From Sinohyriopsis cumingii (Eukaryota; Mollusca; Bivalvia; Unionida; Unionidae), in assembly GCA_028554795.2 (NCBI GenBank), contig CM068839.1, positions 86,015,540 through 86,079,539 of the forward strand: DNA of 64,000 bases, read 5' to 3'. The position numbers were made by a program, and so were the translations under genes. Of this stretch, positions 49,824 to 58,899 are shown in pieces. The notes beneath the pieces are model-generated. The model was given only the letters and a program-made list of their open reading frames with translations. It had not been told where the DNA came from and made no database searches. The first letter of the stretch is position 1, and every line of letters starts with the position of its first letter.

Positions 49824-50123
49824 TTATATGTTTAAATCATTGTTTGTCTGAAATCTTGATATATAATCCTTCACGGATTTTATAGCGTTTTCACCGCTAT
49901 TATTTTTTTTGTCATAATATCTTTTAAGTTCTCTGAACCGTTTCCCGCCACACTTCCCACATAATTCTGTCTTTCCTCGCACTCCAATACCACACCGTAG
50001 ACATGGTATTGGTCCTAGACTTCCTCGTCGTATGTTTTGTGAGTGCATCCAACAAAATTCCTTTCTACAGGATTTGTTGCATCGATTTACTGAGCCGATC
50101 ATCAACCATCTGCATTGGGACAT
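49824..50123 (-). CDS. small Cys-rich zinc-binding protein, copy 1
   Basis: A 99-residue protein with Cys4, Cys15, Cys19, Cys24, His27 and then paired C-x2-C motifs (41/44 and 55/58). The spacing is the same as in the 119-residue protein at the right end (55864-56223), and both share C-x-WL-x-x-G, CNK-x-CR and GVRG motifs, so they are paralogues. Two zinc sites are predicted. A short basic, Tyr-rich C-terminus follows; the acidic tail of the other copy is absent. The start lies behind a (TA)n tract shared with the divergent polymerase gene. A role in transcription control or nucleic-acid binding is likely but unproven. Confidence 0.78.
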   Translation of the reverse strand: MSQCRWLMIGSVNRCNKSCRKEFCWMHSQNIRRGSLGPIPCLRCGIGVRGKTELCGKCGGKRFRELKRYYDKKNNSGENAIKSVKDYISRFQTNNDLNI

Positions 50124-50171
50124 TGTATATATATATATAATTTTCTTTATTTAAATATTTGTTTTAATTAT

Positions 50172-53100
50172 ATGAACGAGTTTGAGAGATTATCCCAAAC
50201 TAGGCCTGTTAAGCATAAATTCAACCTTGACAGATTATCTTCTGACTTGCCAGTACGAGATCTGGTTGATCCGAAAAATAAAAGTTTGATCTCGAAAATT
50301 CACGACGCCAAGAAGGAATTTTACACGGATGGTGCATCTCATACATGGTCAACGTTCAAGATTATACGAAACACTGACTTTGTCACGGACGCCACAATGA
50401 ACGACAAACGAGCGGCAACTATCATTAACTACATCGCTGAATACGAGGTCAATCAAAAATATTTCTTCAGAGTAAAATTTATTGTATTAACAGAAACAGA
50501 TAGTTGGATTATCCGTGACAAATATGATCCTGTCCTTGGTAATAATAAAACTATCATATTAAGTAAAAATTCCAGACCGGGTCTATTGACTGGTATTGAT
50601 AAACCGTATTATGAACGAGCATATCCTGTAACGGCGGTTATTTATGGAATCTATGAGATAAATAAAAAACCCAACGTTGATAAACTAGCGCCGATGAAAT
50701 TTTCAAGGTTAAATTGTGTAGCCGAACGAGTAATAGAACATTTTACAAACGCGATGCGTGGAAATGGATTAACTGATTTAAGGCGTGAAAAAATAAACTC
50801 GTGGGCTGATTCAGTTAAGGATACCGGTGCTACAATAAAAGATGTTGCTGGGTTAGGAAAAATATTAAAATTTCCAATAACCGTGGCGACAATAACGGGA
50901 GAAGTACTGTACCAGTCGAAATATAAATCGAAGGGAGCTCCAATAAATATTATCGATCATAACGCGCACGCATGGACTAACGCAGTAACAATATTTCCAC
51001 GTGATCGAACTGTTAGATTTTACCCCACAGAATTATCTGTGGCAGATATGAGTATGTTTGATTTTATCAACGAAATAAGTAAAACCGATCCTGTATCGGT
51101 ATGGTTATTTAAAAGTAATGAGGAGGGTGAATTTGATCAGTTTGTCAAACCGAACGGTGAAATATATCGAACAGAATCCCTCCATGACGAGATGAAAAAT
51201 CTTGCGACGTTTTTACAGTGCAAGCACGCGGAAAATACTGACAAATTACTAACTAATTGTTTTACCGTTCCATCTGTTGCGGCTCATTTCGCCAGAGAAC
51301 GAAATTCATGGAAACCAACACGATTTGATTTACTCGAGGACGTACGCGCAAGTTGCGTCGAATATGGACATGGCGGATTATGGAATACCAAATACAATTA
51401 CAATGATGTTATTTCGGTTGATATGGTTGCATGTTATCCAGGAAGTTTTCTGGGATACGGAGATTGTTCTACGTACTTTGAAAGATTTGGTCACCCTACA
51501 AACGAGATGACGCGGGTGGCAATTAATGGACCATTACCTGATTTTGATCTGACTGGATTCGCCTGTATTGAATCATTCGAGTTTAACGAAAATCTTCACA
51601 AGATTTGTTATGTTTGGTTTGGCAGACATTTTTGTGAAAAACGTTGGGCACCTATAGTTTTGTTGCGATATATGCTAGATTGTATGATACTGACATCGTT
51701 GGTGGTCAGTGAGGCGATTATATCATATCATGCACAGACCAAAGTTTGGTTGCCCATGTCAGATTCTGAAGTTATTAGCGAGTTTAAGGAAAAATATCCT
51801 GATATTTCCGAAGATGATATTCCTAATAGACTCAAAACCGCAAAAGATCTCGGTAGAAAAATTATAGGTAAATTTACTCAAGGTGGTGCATATGATTATA
51901 AAAGACATCACGCACGATTAATTTTAGATGATGCCGAGTACGATTTTATAATCGCTGATACAACGGCGAAAAATATATTTGTAAATCGAGAGAGTGTTTA
52001 TTTATCCGACGGAACAAAATTAGGTACGATCGTTAGTTACATAAATGACGTATCCCCGCAATATACTCATCTAAGATCTTCCATGTTGGCTTATGTTTCT
52101 ATAAATTTATTATCGATGATTAATAGATTTCCTGAGACCGCAGTCAGAGTCGCAACAGATTCGTTTTATATTTCAGGTAAATATTTAGAACCTGTTATGA
52201 AATTTACAAGTAATGATGAACGATGGGGTTCGTGGAGAATAAAAAAGGAACTATTACACAATTACACAGAATCAGCAGATGTTCCAGTGAGAGATTTTTA
52301 TCGTGAGGGTAATAAAATATCAGAAATGTCGAAGGCACCATCGTTGAGTGATCCAATAACTAGATATAAGACAGTATATCTCAATGGACCTGGTGGATGC
52401 GGCAAAACAACTCGAACGATTAATGTTTTTAGAAATTCAGATATAATCGTGCTGACACCCACACATAGACTTGCACGTGAGATGAAACAGCGGCAAGTAC
52501 AATCGTGTACGTATCATAGTTTCTTCCGATGGCGCGGGGATACATGGACTCCTGAGCGAATGGGAGAAAAATATATACCTAAAATAATTATTTGGGATGA
52601 GATATGCACGGTGTCATTGGATACATTAAAAATGTTTCTTGATTGGTTGTTGACAAAAAATACCGCCATAATAATGTGTGGCGATCATGGTCAACCGCCG
52701 CCCTTTGTTGGACCATCTCCACATGATTGGTTAAAAAATTTCGTTGATTATTACGAAGAAATAGATGATGATCATAGAGCTCTTGATGCAAATTTGAAGG
52801 AGTTTAAAAAATTAATCAGATTACAATCAAACAAAATTCAGTGTGAAATATTACGTGGAGTGATCTCAGAGACATCAATGAGTGATTTTTTGAACTCATG
52901 GAGACCCACCGATTTGATCGTAGCAAGTAGAAAAATAATCAGAGACGCTTTACAACAACAGTTATTTCAGCTACATAAAGAACAATATTCAGAACTACCC
53001 GTACCGTTGTGTTATAGACCATCAGATACACGAAAACAGAATATTAATGTCGATATTCCAGGACAGACAGAGTCAAGGAAACAGAATCTCGTATTAAATG

Positions 53101-53636
53101 ATATTGTCGCCGTTGATATCAGTGTGGTCGAAGATGCATTACGCGCTGACAAATCTCCATGGGTGTTGGGATACGCTATGACGATCCACTCGTCACAGGG
53201 ATTAACTATTTCTGACACACGAGTCTGGATTGTAGACGATCGCATCGAGTGGTCAAATTTAGTTTATTTAGCGGTATCGAGGGTCAGAAATATATCTCAA
53301 TTACGTAGAATCATAATTCCTGAAATCGTTGATAAATTTAACATCATCGATGATGATATAATAAGAAAAAAATTAATCGGATACAAACAATCTGACAAAA
53401 AAAATAAACGCGACTTTGATCTTGATGTTGAATTTATTATTAAGTTAAAACAGCAGCAGAACAATCATTGCATCAGTTGTAATTGTATAATGTTATGGCG
53501 ATATTCGAGTAATGATTCAAGACAATTTACCGTAGATAGAAAAGATAATAGTCGCGGTCATACACGAGAAAATACCATGTTAACCTGTCTTGAGTGTAAT
53601 CGACGTAGAGGCGCTGGCGCCTTGGGTGCTAGTTAA
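50172..53636 (+). CDS. POLB: family-B DNA polymerase fused to SF1 helicase and HNH-like domain
   Basis: The replication protein of the element, 1154 residues from the ATG at 50172; the frame is open from 50115, but that start overlaps the divergent Cys-rich gene. The polymerase motifs are motif A, VISVDMVACYPGSF (51411-51452); a motif B-like KDLGRKIIGKFTQGG (about 51843-51887); motif C, VATDSFYI (about 52149-52172); and GSWRIKKE soon after. This is the protein-primed family-B pattern. From 52377 a helicase follows: Walker A GPGGCGKTT, IIWDEI, the motif III-like CGDHGQPPPF, IHSSQGLTI and YLAVSRVRN, which are SF1 (Pif1/RecD-like) motifs. The last 60 residues form a treble-clef HNH-like module with CISC and CLEC pairs. 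I cannot identify a typical 3'-5' exonuclease motif set in the N-terminal 400 residues. Having polymerase, helicase and nuclease-like modules in one chain is unusual for Polintons. Confidence 0.88.
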   Translation: MNEFERLSQTRPVKHKFNLDRLSSDLPVRDLVDPKNKSLISKIHDAKKEFYTDGASHTWSTFKIIRNTDFVTDATMNDKRAATIINYIAEYEVNQKYFFRVKFIVLTETDSWIIRDKYDPVLGNNKTIILSKNSRPGLLTGIDKPYYERAYPVTAVIYGIYEINKKPNVDKLAPMKFSRLNCVAERVIEHFTNAMRGNGLTDLRREKINSWADSVKDTGATIKDVAGLGKILKFPITVATITGEVLYQSKYKSKGAPINIIDHNAHAWTNAVTIFPRDRTVRFYPTELSVADMSMFDFINEISKTDPVSVWLFKSNEEGEFDQFVKPNGEIYRTESLHDEMKNLATFLQCKHAENTDKLLTNCFTVPSVAAHFARERNSWKPTRFDLLEDVRASCVEYGHGGLWNTKYNYNDVISVDMVACYPGSFLGYGDCSTYFERFGHPTNEMTRVAINGPLPDFDLTGFACIESFEFNENLHKICYVWFGRHFCEKRWAPIVLLRYMLDCMILTSLVVSEAIISYHAQTKVWLPMSDSEVISEFKEKYPDISEDDIPNRLKTAKDLGRKIIGKFTQGGAYDYKRHHARLILDDAEYDFIIADTTAKNIFVNRESVYLSDGTKLGTIVSYINDVSPQYTHLRSSMLAYVSINLLSMINRFPETAVRVATDSFYISGKYLEPVMKFTSNDERWGSWRIKKELLHNYTESADVPVRDFYREGNKISEMSKAPSLSDPITRYKTVYLNGPGGCGKTTRTINVFRNSDIIVLTPTHRLAREMKQRQVQSCTYHSFFRWRGDTWTPERMGEKYIPKIIIWDEICTVSLDTLKMFLDWLLTKNTAIIMCGDHGQPPPFVGPSPHDWLKNFVDYYEEIDDDHRALDANLKEFKKLIRLQSNKIQCEILRGVISETSMSDFLNSWRPTDLIVASRKIIRDALQQQLFQLHKEQYSELPVPLCYRPSDTRKQNINVDIPGQTESRKQNLVLNDIVAVDISVVEDALRADKSPWVLGYAMTIHSSQGLTISDTRVWIVDDRIEWSNLVYLAVSRVRNISQLRRIIIPEIVDKFNIIDDDIIRKKLIGYKQSDKKNKRDFDLDVEFIIKLKQQQNNHCISCNCIMLWRYSSNDSRQFTVDRKDNSRGHTRENTMLTCLECNRRRGAGALGAS

Positions 53637-53646
53637 GTGATCGAAA

Positions 53647-54633
53647 TCACCGAAGTGATCGCGGCGGTAGTTGTGTATCCGCGGGAATTATTTGTAGTTG
53701 TTCACGTGTAAATCCACGTTGAGGAGCAGCAGAATCTAATCTGTAGATTGCAGGTTTGGAAACGCCTACATTTCTTCCAGTGGATCTTGTCACGGTAGAT
53801 ATTTTGTGTGTGGTAACACTCCAAATAGGATCAGTTGCTCTCGCTTTACCACCTTCAAGTTCACCAGGCTCTTATAAATATCTGACTGTAACATCACCTA
53901 ATATTTTTTGTTTTCCAGCATCTTTCCGTTGTGTTGGTATATTTTTTTTTGTGACCGCGCTAATGGGTTTCATGTTGGTTGTTCGTGTGATTTCATTATT
54001 TAATGCAGCTATCACGCCTGGTAATCTTGCAACCCATTCGCGAGATCTTTTATCCTGAATAAATTCCCTCGCGTATTGATATCCAAATAACCGCTCAGCA
54101 AGTGTTCGATTAAATCGCTCAACAATTGCTTGATCACGGTGAATTGCAGTATGACCTCGTCGTATTTTGGTATTATGTTGTTTCATCAGCGATGATACTG
54201 GACCAAGAAATTCCTTACCAGGATCAACCTGTAGTAGCTGCGGCCATCGTAGACCACCTTGTGGTCCAAGTCCTCGTTGATAAATTCGTTCAAACGCATC
54301 GGCTACTTCAGATGATGTTTTCGCCGATAGCGGCTCTGCTTCTTTATATCTACTTGCAACATCAACTACGGTTAACGCGTATTTGTAAGTTTTTCTACGC
54401 ACAGTATCATGCGGTAAAAACAGAATATCAGCTTGATGAACTTCATTAGGAACACTGACATCGAAATACGAGTACTGAATTTGTTTAGGACGTGGTAGAT
54501 AAATTTGCCATATTGCTTGTTTAGATAACCACGCTTTAGCAGTAGAATGTTTAACCGATGCTGCATCAGCAAGTTTACCAATTGCTGCTTTGCCTCTCCA
54601 GTATCCTCCCGGCGAATAATAAATTGATTCCAT
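53647..54633 (-). pseudogene. INT: retroviral-type (rve) integrase with one in-frame stop
   Basis: This protein inserts the element into host DNA. From the ATG at 54633 the frame runs 253 codons to a TAA at 53872-53874. The core has Asp69 (QAD), Asp137 (VDPGKEF) and Glu172 (IVERFNRT), spaced as in DDE integrases; the N-terminal HHCC zinc region is short or absent. After the TAA the same frame stays open for 74 more codons to a TGA at 53647, and this extension has family-typical C-terminal features (GELEGGKARATDPIW at its start, RGFTREQ near the end). So the stop is a recent nonsense mutation, or is read through. The extended frame ends only 10 bases from the polymerase stop, which supports it as the original end. 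The gene starts 2 bases after the PLA2 gene's stop. Confidence 0.88.
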
Positions 54634-54635
54634 TA

Positions 54636-55136
54636 TTAATTACCAGCCCCAATCGCTAATTTACCTTTCATCGAGGATCTTACTAACCAATTAGCTAATG
54701 ATTCTCTAATATTTTTATTTTTTATAGAATTTAATGAATGAATTAATTTTACATCTGCAATATGCCTATCTTGTAGATTTTTACTTTTATAAGCTACATC
54801 ATGAGCATGACAAGCTCGATCAATAGCATTTATTGGTTCCTCGCCTGGTTTTGGTTGATCTTGATTATCGAGCCTGATATCGAGTCGAGTACCAGGACCG
54901 CAATAATTATATCCTGGTAGATGTTTTTCCCCGCTGTATTTAGCCCATGGAGCACCTGGAAACTTTGACATCAAATTAGCAATATCACCGCCGCGCTTAT
55001 TAGGTAAAAACGAAAATTTCTTTCTACCGCATACAGAACATTTTCCACCGTACGCTATTTTTTTATTTTTTGTTATAACTGTAGCTAAATCAATAGTTGG
55101 AGTTTTAACTCTACAGCGTAAACAATATAAATTCAT
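54636..55136 (-). CDS. zinc-ribbon plus phospholipase A2 virion protein
   Basis: A 166-residue two-domain protein. The N-terminal ribbon has Cys5, Cys8, Cys33 and Cys36 (YCLRCR ... CSVCGRKK), a small domain seen in adenovirus-like and Polinton proteins (DUF5679-like). The rest carries phospholipase A2 signatures: the calcium-loop YNYCGPGT (76-83) and the catalytic NAIDRACHAHDVAY (103-116) with the His112-Asp113 dyad. In parvoviruses a similar PLA2 domain opens the endosomal membrane during entry, and PLA2 genes are reported in adintoviruses; the same role is inferred here. It is transcribed with the integrase (2-base gap) and diverges from the ATPase across only 12 bases. Confidence 0.85.
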   Translation of the reverse strand: MNLYCLRCRVKTPTIDLATVITKNKKIAYGGKCSVCGRKKFSFLPNKRGGDIANLMSKFPGAPWAKYSGEKHLPGYNYCGPGTRLDIRLDNQDQPKPGEEPINAIDRACHAHDVAYKSKNLQDRHIADVKLIHSLNSIKNKNIRESLANWLVRSSMKGKLAIGAGN

Positions 55137-55148
55137 GTTATAATATAT
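55137..55148. promoter_or_regulatory. 12-base shared divergent promoter region
   Basis: Only GTTATAATATAT separates the start codons of the PLA2 gene (minus) and the ATPase gene (plus). It is TATA-like on both strands, fitting the start-abutting boxes elsewhere in the element. Confidence 0.45.
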
Positions 55149-55814
55149 ATGGATATAATTGATTTCTCAGCAACTCGGCAACGAGAGCCAGTTAAGCATC
55201 ATCCTGCGCTACCGAATTCCATCAGAATGATTATCATAGGACCATCTGGATCGGGTAAGACGCAATTATTACTTAATCTGATAATGAGATGGTTGAAATG
55301 GGATAAGTTGTATTTAGTAGCACCATCCGTTGATGATCAACGATGTTATGATGTACTTAAAGATTTCAATGAAAACGCGCGATTACTGGATGAAGATAAT
55401 GATGTTATAGAGTTTATAACCGATATTGATGAAGCACCATCCGTAGATTCCATAGACGGATTTATTAATAATTTAGTTGTATACGACGATGTGATGCTAG
55501 ATAAACAATCAAATCCAGCCAGAATATTTTCCCGAGGGAGACACAAAAATACAGACGTGATCTATGTTACTCAACGATATACACAAATTCCGAAGGTGAT
55601 CAGAGACAACTGCAACATTTTAGTTGTGTTTAATGGCGTAGACACACACACGTTGCGAAATATTCATCAAACCTGGTGTGGTGGTGACATGGATATAATT
55701 AAATTCAAAAATTTCTTCTCACGAGCGCAAGCTACCCCGCATGGATTTATAACAATAAATTTACATGATCCAAGAACAAGATATCGTGTGGGTATTGATA
55801 AAATATTTGGGTAA
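55149..55814 (+). CDS. ATP: A32/FtsK-like DNA-packaging ATPase
   Basis: A 221-residue genome-packaging ATPase of the HerA/FtsK type found in Polintons, adenovirus-like and poxvirus-like elements. Walker A is GPSGSGKTQ (31-39), Walker B LVVYDDVM (109-116), and a downstream sensor segment YVTQRY (139-144) is present. It pumps the linear genome into the preformed capsid. Length is normal for the family, with no defects. It is divergent from the PLA2 gene and followed after about 50 bases by the Cys-rich gene. Confidence 0.9.
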   Translation: MDIIDFSATRQREPVKHHPALPNSIRMIIIGPSGSGKTQLLLNLIMRWLKWDKLYLVAPSVDDQRCYDVLKDFNENARLLDEDNDVIEFITDIDEAPSVDSIDGFINNLVVYDDVMLDKQSNPARIFSRGRHKNTDVIYVTQRYTQIPKVIRDNCNILVVFNGVDTHTLRNIHQTWCGGDMDIIKFKNFFSRAQATPHGFITINLHDPRTRYRVGIDKIFG

Positions 55815-55863
55815 CAGGGGTGATGATAAAATTAAATTGAATTAAACAGATATCATTAATATA

Positions 55864-56223
55864 ATGAACAACTGTGCGTGGCTGCGTCAAGGAACAACAG
55901 ATAAATGCAACAAAAGGTGCCGTGGAGAATATTGCAAGAAACATAATTATCTTATAAAGAAAAATCCTCATGCTGGTCCACGAAGATGTGTTGGATGTAA
56001 CAACGGCGTTAGAGGATTATATCAGATTTGCAAAAATTGCAGTGGAGATCAATATCGAAGTTTGATGATATATTATAAACACAGAAAAAACATAAATCCC
56101 AAAATAGAAAAACCACCATCAGAACTTGAGTATTACTTGAAACATAGAACAAATTCCGAAGATTCAGATGAAGATGAAACAGATGAAGATTCCCATAATT
56201 CAGATGATGATTCCCAATATTGA
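55864..56223 (+). CDS. small Cys-rich zinc-binding protein, copy 2, ending inside the terminal repeat
   Basis: A 119-residue paralogue of the 99-residue protein at 49824-50123, with Cys4, Cys15, Cys19, Cys24, His27 and C-x2-C pairs at 42/45 and 56/59. It adds a C-terminal part (about 80-119) ending in a strongly acidic tail (EDSDEDETDEDSHNSDDD). That tail and stop codon lie within the right terminal inverted repeat, and the matching 3' fragment is present, inverted and headless, in the left repeat. The ATG follows ATTAATATA. The acidic tail could mimic DNA or contact basic proteins such as histones; this is speculation. Confidence 0.8.
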   Translation: MNNCAWLRQGTTDKCNKRCRGEYCKKHNYLIKKNPHAGPRRCVGCNNGVRGLYQICKNCSGDQYRSLMIYYKHRKNINPKIEKPPSELEYYLKHRTNSEDSDEDETDEDSHNSDDDSQY

Positions 56224-56372
56224 TAGCAGCAGAGAGGGCTCGTCTACAATTATGTTTGGGACAAACAATAATCGTAGACGTGGTAATTGACCTCTATGAG
56301 TGGTCACTATTTTTTTTGGTAAAACACAAGGGTGACCATTCCCCTAAGTGGTCTGTTCACCCCCTCTGCTGC
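56057..56372 (-). repeat. right terminal inverted repeat (316 bases)
   Basis: This is the inverted partner of 39250-39565. Its inner half encodes the last 55 or so codons of the Cys-rich protein at 55864-56223, including the acidic tail and stop. The outer 150 bases are non-coding and carry the same hairpins and CCCTCTCTGCTGC-type ends as the left copy. Near identity of the two copies suggests recent insertion or replication-linked homogenisation. Confidence 0.95.
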
Positions 56373-56379
56373 TGCTGAA
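56373..56379. repeat. right target-site duplication of the Polinton
   Basis: TGCTGAA directly follows the right inverted repeat and matches 39243-39249. Confidence 0.8.
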
Positions 56380-56820
56380 CTATTGCCAGCCTTGTAAAAT
56401 AAAACCTCAGATTTGATCATGATTCTTTGAAATTACTAGTATTAAATATGACTGAAAATTAAATCTATTTGACGGATGTAGAACTTTTGTCAGACAGCAA
56501 CTTCTTATTTGCGCTCGATCTTTCTTGTTGTAATTTATTTTTATGCATTCTTAGCGAATAAATTCAAGAAAGAAATATATGTGTGCGTGCGCGCGCGCGT
56601 GTGTGTTGTGGTAATCGTAGTTGTTGTAGTAGAGAACGAAAAGTGATGTGTACAAATACAGCCAGTATACCATGCTTCAAACACAATGTGGAGCACGAGT
56701 GAGAGATGTTTTATCTGGGTATTCTGTTTTAAAAAATGGCAGCAGTGAAAGAAAAACTGAAACATTTTTAAGTAATTCAGGATCAGTAAATGCATGTATG
56801 TGTTGTTCTCGTTCATTTGC

Positions 56821-56853
<33 letters not shown>

Positions 56854-58455
56854 TATTCACGGACTGTGTAACTACCCATTCTGCATAACATCGTGTATTG
56901 CGGGAATCTCCTAGGCTCAAAAGCTAGAATGGTTCAAGTTGATCGGCTCCCGTTAGTATTAAGGGCGAGAGCGAACAATTGTGGCCAAATAATTTTAATT
57001 AACATAATTATTAACTTTTGCACGTACGAGCCTGGAGTCTTACCTAGCTATTTTGAAAACAGCTGAACGACAGAATGATGGTCACTGTTTAAAATTAATT
57101 AAATTTAATAGCTTCACACCGCGCATTACAAACAAAGAATTAAAAGTCATTATTTATAGTTTGAATGTTCTTTATAGCGTGAAATACACACATATCATCA
57201 CTTTGTCCTAAAAGCAAACACATTTCCAGAAAAATACTGACATTCTGCATCACGATTACAGCATAAGCAATCTGCCTAACACTAATTAAAGGCACTAGCA
57301 AACAACTTTGTACGGCCAAAAGTTTTATTGTCGAGTCCGCTTTAGTAGTAAAGGAGAAGTGCCAGTCACTTTGTCGATGGCGTCCAAAGAATGTTAAGAA
57401 TTTGTTTAACGTCCTTTATTTGCATGTATTTCCCAAATTCATTGATATAATTTCATCATACTTGGCGTTAATCAGTCAGAAACAAACTACATGCACGCCT
57501 GTCACTTTTACCCTATGATCAATACCGTATTCATACAAGACTTGTGTTAAGATATTGGTTATAATTTATTGATTTGCCTACATTTCGTAAGCCCCTTGAT
57601 GAGTTTTCATCATTCGTGTGACGCATCATTATGAAGCTAAGACAATTCTTTCTGCTAAACGTACTCTCGTCCCAGGTTCAATGTGACAGTATAAATATTT
57701 TAAAATACAATGACATAATTCAGTCTCTGTTGAATATGTCTGACAATTTATATTTTTAAAAAAACAACTTTAGGATTATTGTGATTTTGTTCGTAGTATT
57801 GCAACAAAAATAAATAATAATTATGGCAATGTTCTGTACAAGATATCGGTGCGTAAAATGACAATTTGCCGTCTAACAAATATATTTGCTGAAATATGTA
57901 AATAATATTTAAATCAGATGCATGTCAAAAATAATAATACATACAAATGTAGGTACTTACTAAAGAACACAAATGTTAATATACATGTACGATTAATTAA
58001 CTTTAAATAAGATATATATTGATCATTCTGTTACGATATACACTTCCCTGTTAAGCTGTATACTCGCCACAACAAAGTCTCTTTAAAACTTTTTAAACTA
58101 TATTAAATTTCTGCAGGTGTCACATTATTGATCAAGCATAATTTGTGCGCAATATATTTTGTGACAATCTAATTCATATTTACCTTTCCTAATTTTAAGC
58201 CATATAGCATGCCTCTGAAGTCCATTAGTATTATTGTGTGTTCTACGTGAATATGTATTTACCCACCACACAGACCTCTCGTTCTGCCTATTCTGTCGTG
58301 TTATACAGTATAAAATAGTGCAAATCAACTGCAGAGCTTCGGTCAAGAATATAATTGTGTGAGTTTAGCAGTAAGAAACAAAAATTAAATAATTATTGAA
58401 GATGATAATGATGATGAGGTCCATTATTGTCATTATTAATGTCATTATTATTACC
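56380..58455. other. host intergenic DNA with microsatellites
   Basis: No coding signal is seen. A GT/GC alternating microsatellite lies at 56580-56606 and a (GT)n run at 56820-56851; frames through them are compositional. The rest is AT-rich single-copy-looking sequence. Confidence 0.6.
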
Positions 58456-58626
58456 GGTTCCTAATGTTAGCTTACTTTTCATCGCAGATCTCACCAACCA
58501 ATTAGCTAATGATTCTTTGAAAGATTTTTTTAATAGAATTTAACGCATGAATTAATTTTACATCTGTGAGTTGTCGTTGTTGAAGATCTTTATTTATGTA
58601 AGCTAGATCATGAGCGTGACACGAGT
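58456..58626 (-). pseudogene. relic of a second Polinton's PLA2 gene
   Basis: The minus strand aligns at roughly three-quarters identity with 54640-54817, the C-terminal half of the intact PLA2 gene. It includes the catalytic CHAHD and the following Asp-rich helix region. An extra base in an A run at about 58525-58531 shifts the frame, and the N-terminal zinc ribbon and calcium loop are missing; the similarity stops at a minisatellite. The divergence is too great for a duplicate of the neighbouring element, so it derives from another Polinton lineage. Confidence 0.8.
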
Positions 58627-58634
58627 AGTGTATA

Positions 58635-58868
58635 TTGTTATCGTAGGGACAATGGGACTTTAACGTTAAAATAGGGAAGTTGTACCATAGGCACTATGGA
58701 AATTTAACATGGGGCATAGTGAGTTTCTACCGTAGGGACAATGGGAATTTAACATGGTGGGACTGTCTAGGGACAATGAGAATTGAACATGGTAGGACTG
58801 TCTAGAGACAATGAGAATTGAACATGGTGGGATTGTCTAGGGACAATGGGAATTGAACATGGGAGATT
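58635..58868 (+). repeat. 35-base minisatellite
   Basis: Degenerate copies of a unit containing AGGGACAATGGGAATTGAAC repeat about six times; the last three are 35 bases apart and almost identical. Confidence 0.85.
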
Positions 58869-58899
58869 TATGTAATATAGACAAGACTTAGATTATACA

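Larger units (their letters stand above)
39250..56372. mobile_element. complete Polinton/Maverick (adintovirus-like) element, 17.1 kb
   Basis: Nearly identical 316-base inverted repeats bound a block that carries the Polinton hallmark set: protein-primed-type family-B polymerase, rve integrase, A32-like packaging ATPase, adenain-type protease, double jelly-roll major capsid and penton-like proteins. The sequence TGCTGAA lies immediately outside both ends (39243-39249 and 56373-56379); Polintons make 6-base target duplications, so one of the seven bases is chance or shared with the end. Virion genes fill the left arm and replication/integration genes the right arm, with a gene-poor repeat-rich middle. 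Sixteen genes are proposed. All main frames are open except the integrase, which carries one in-frame stop, so this copy may no longer integrate by itself. Confidence 0.96.

Noticed and set aside
53756-54449. Plus-strand frames opposite the integrase
   Set aside because: Antisense shadows; the minus strand carries the D, D, E catalytic residues.
56541-56914. Frames through the GT microsatellites
   Set aside because: Their length comes from simple repeats; no coding character elsewhere in them.
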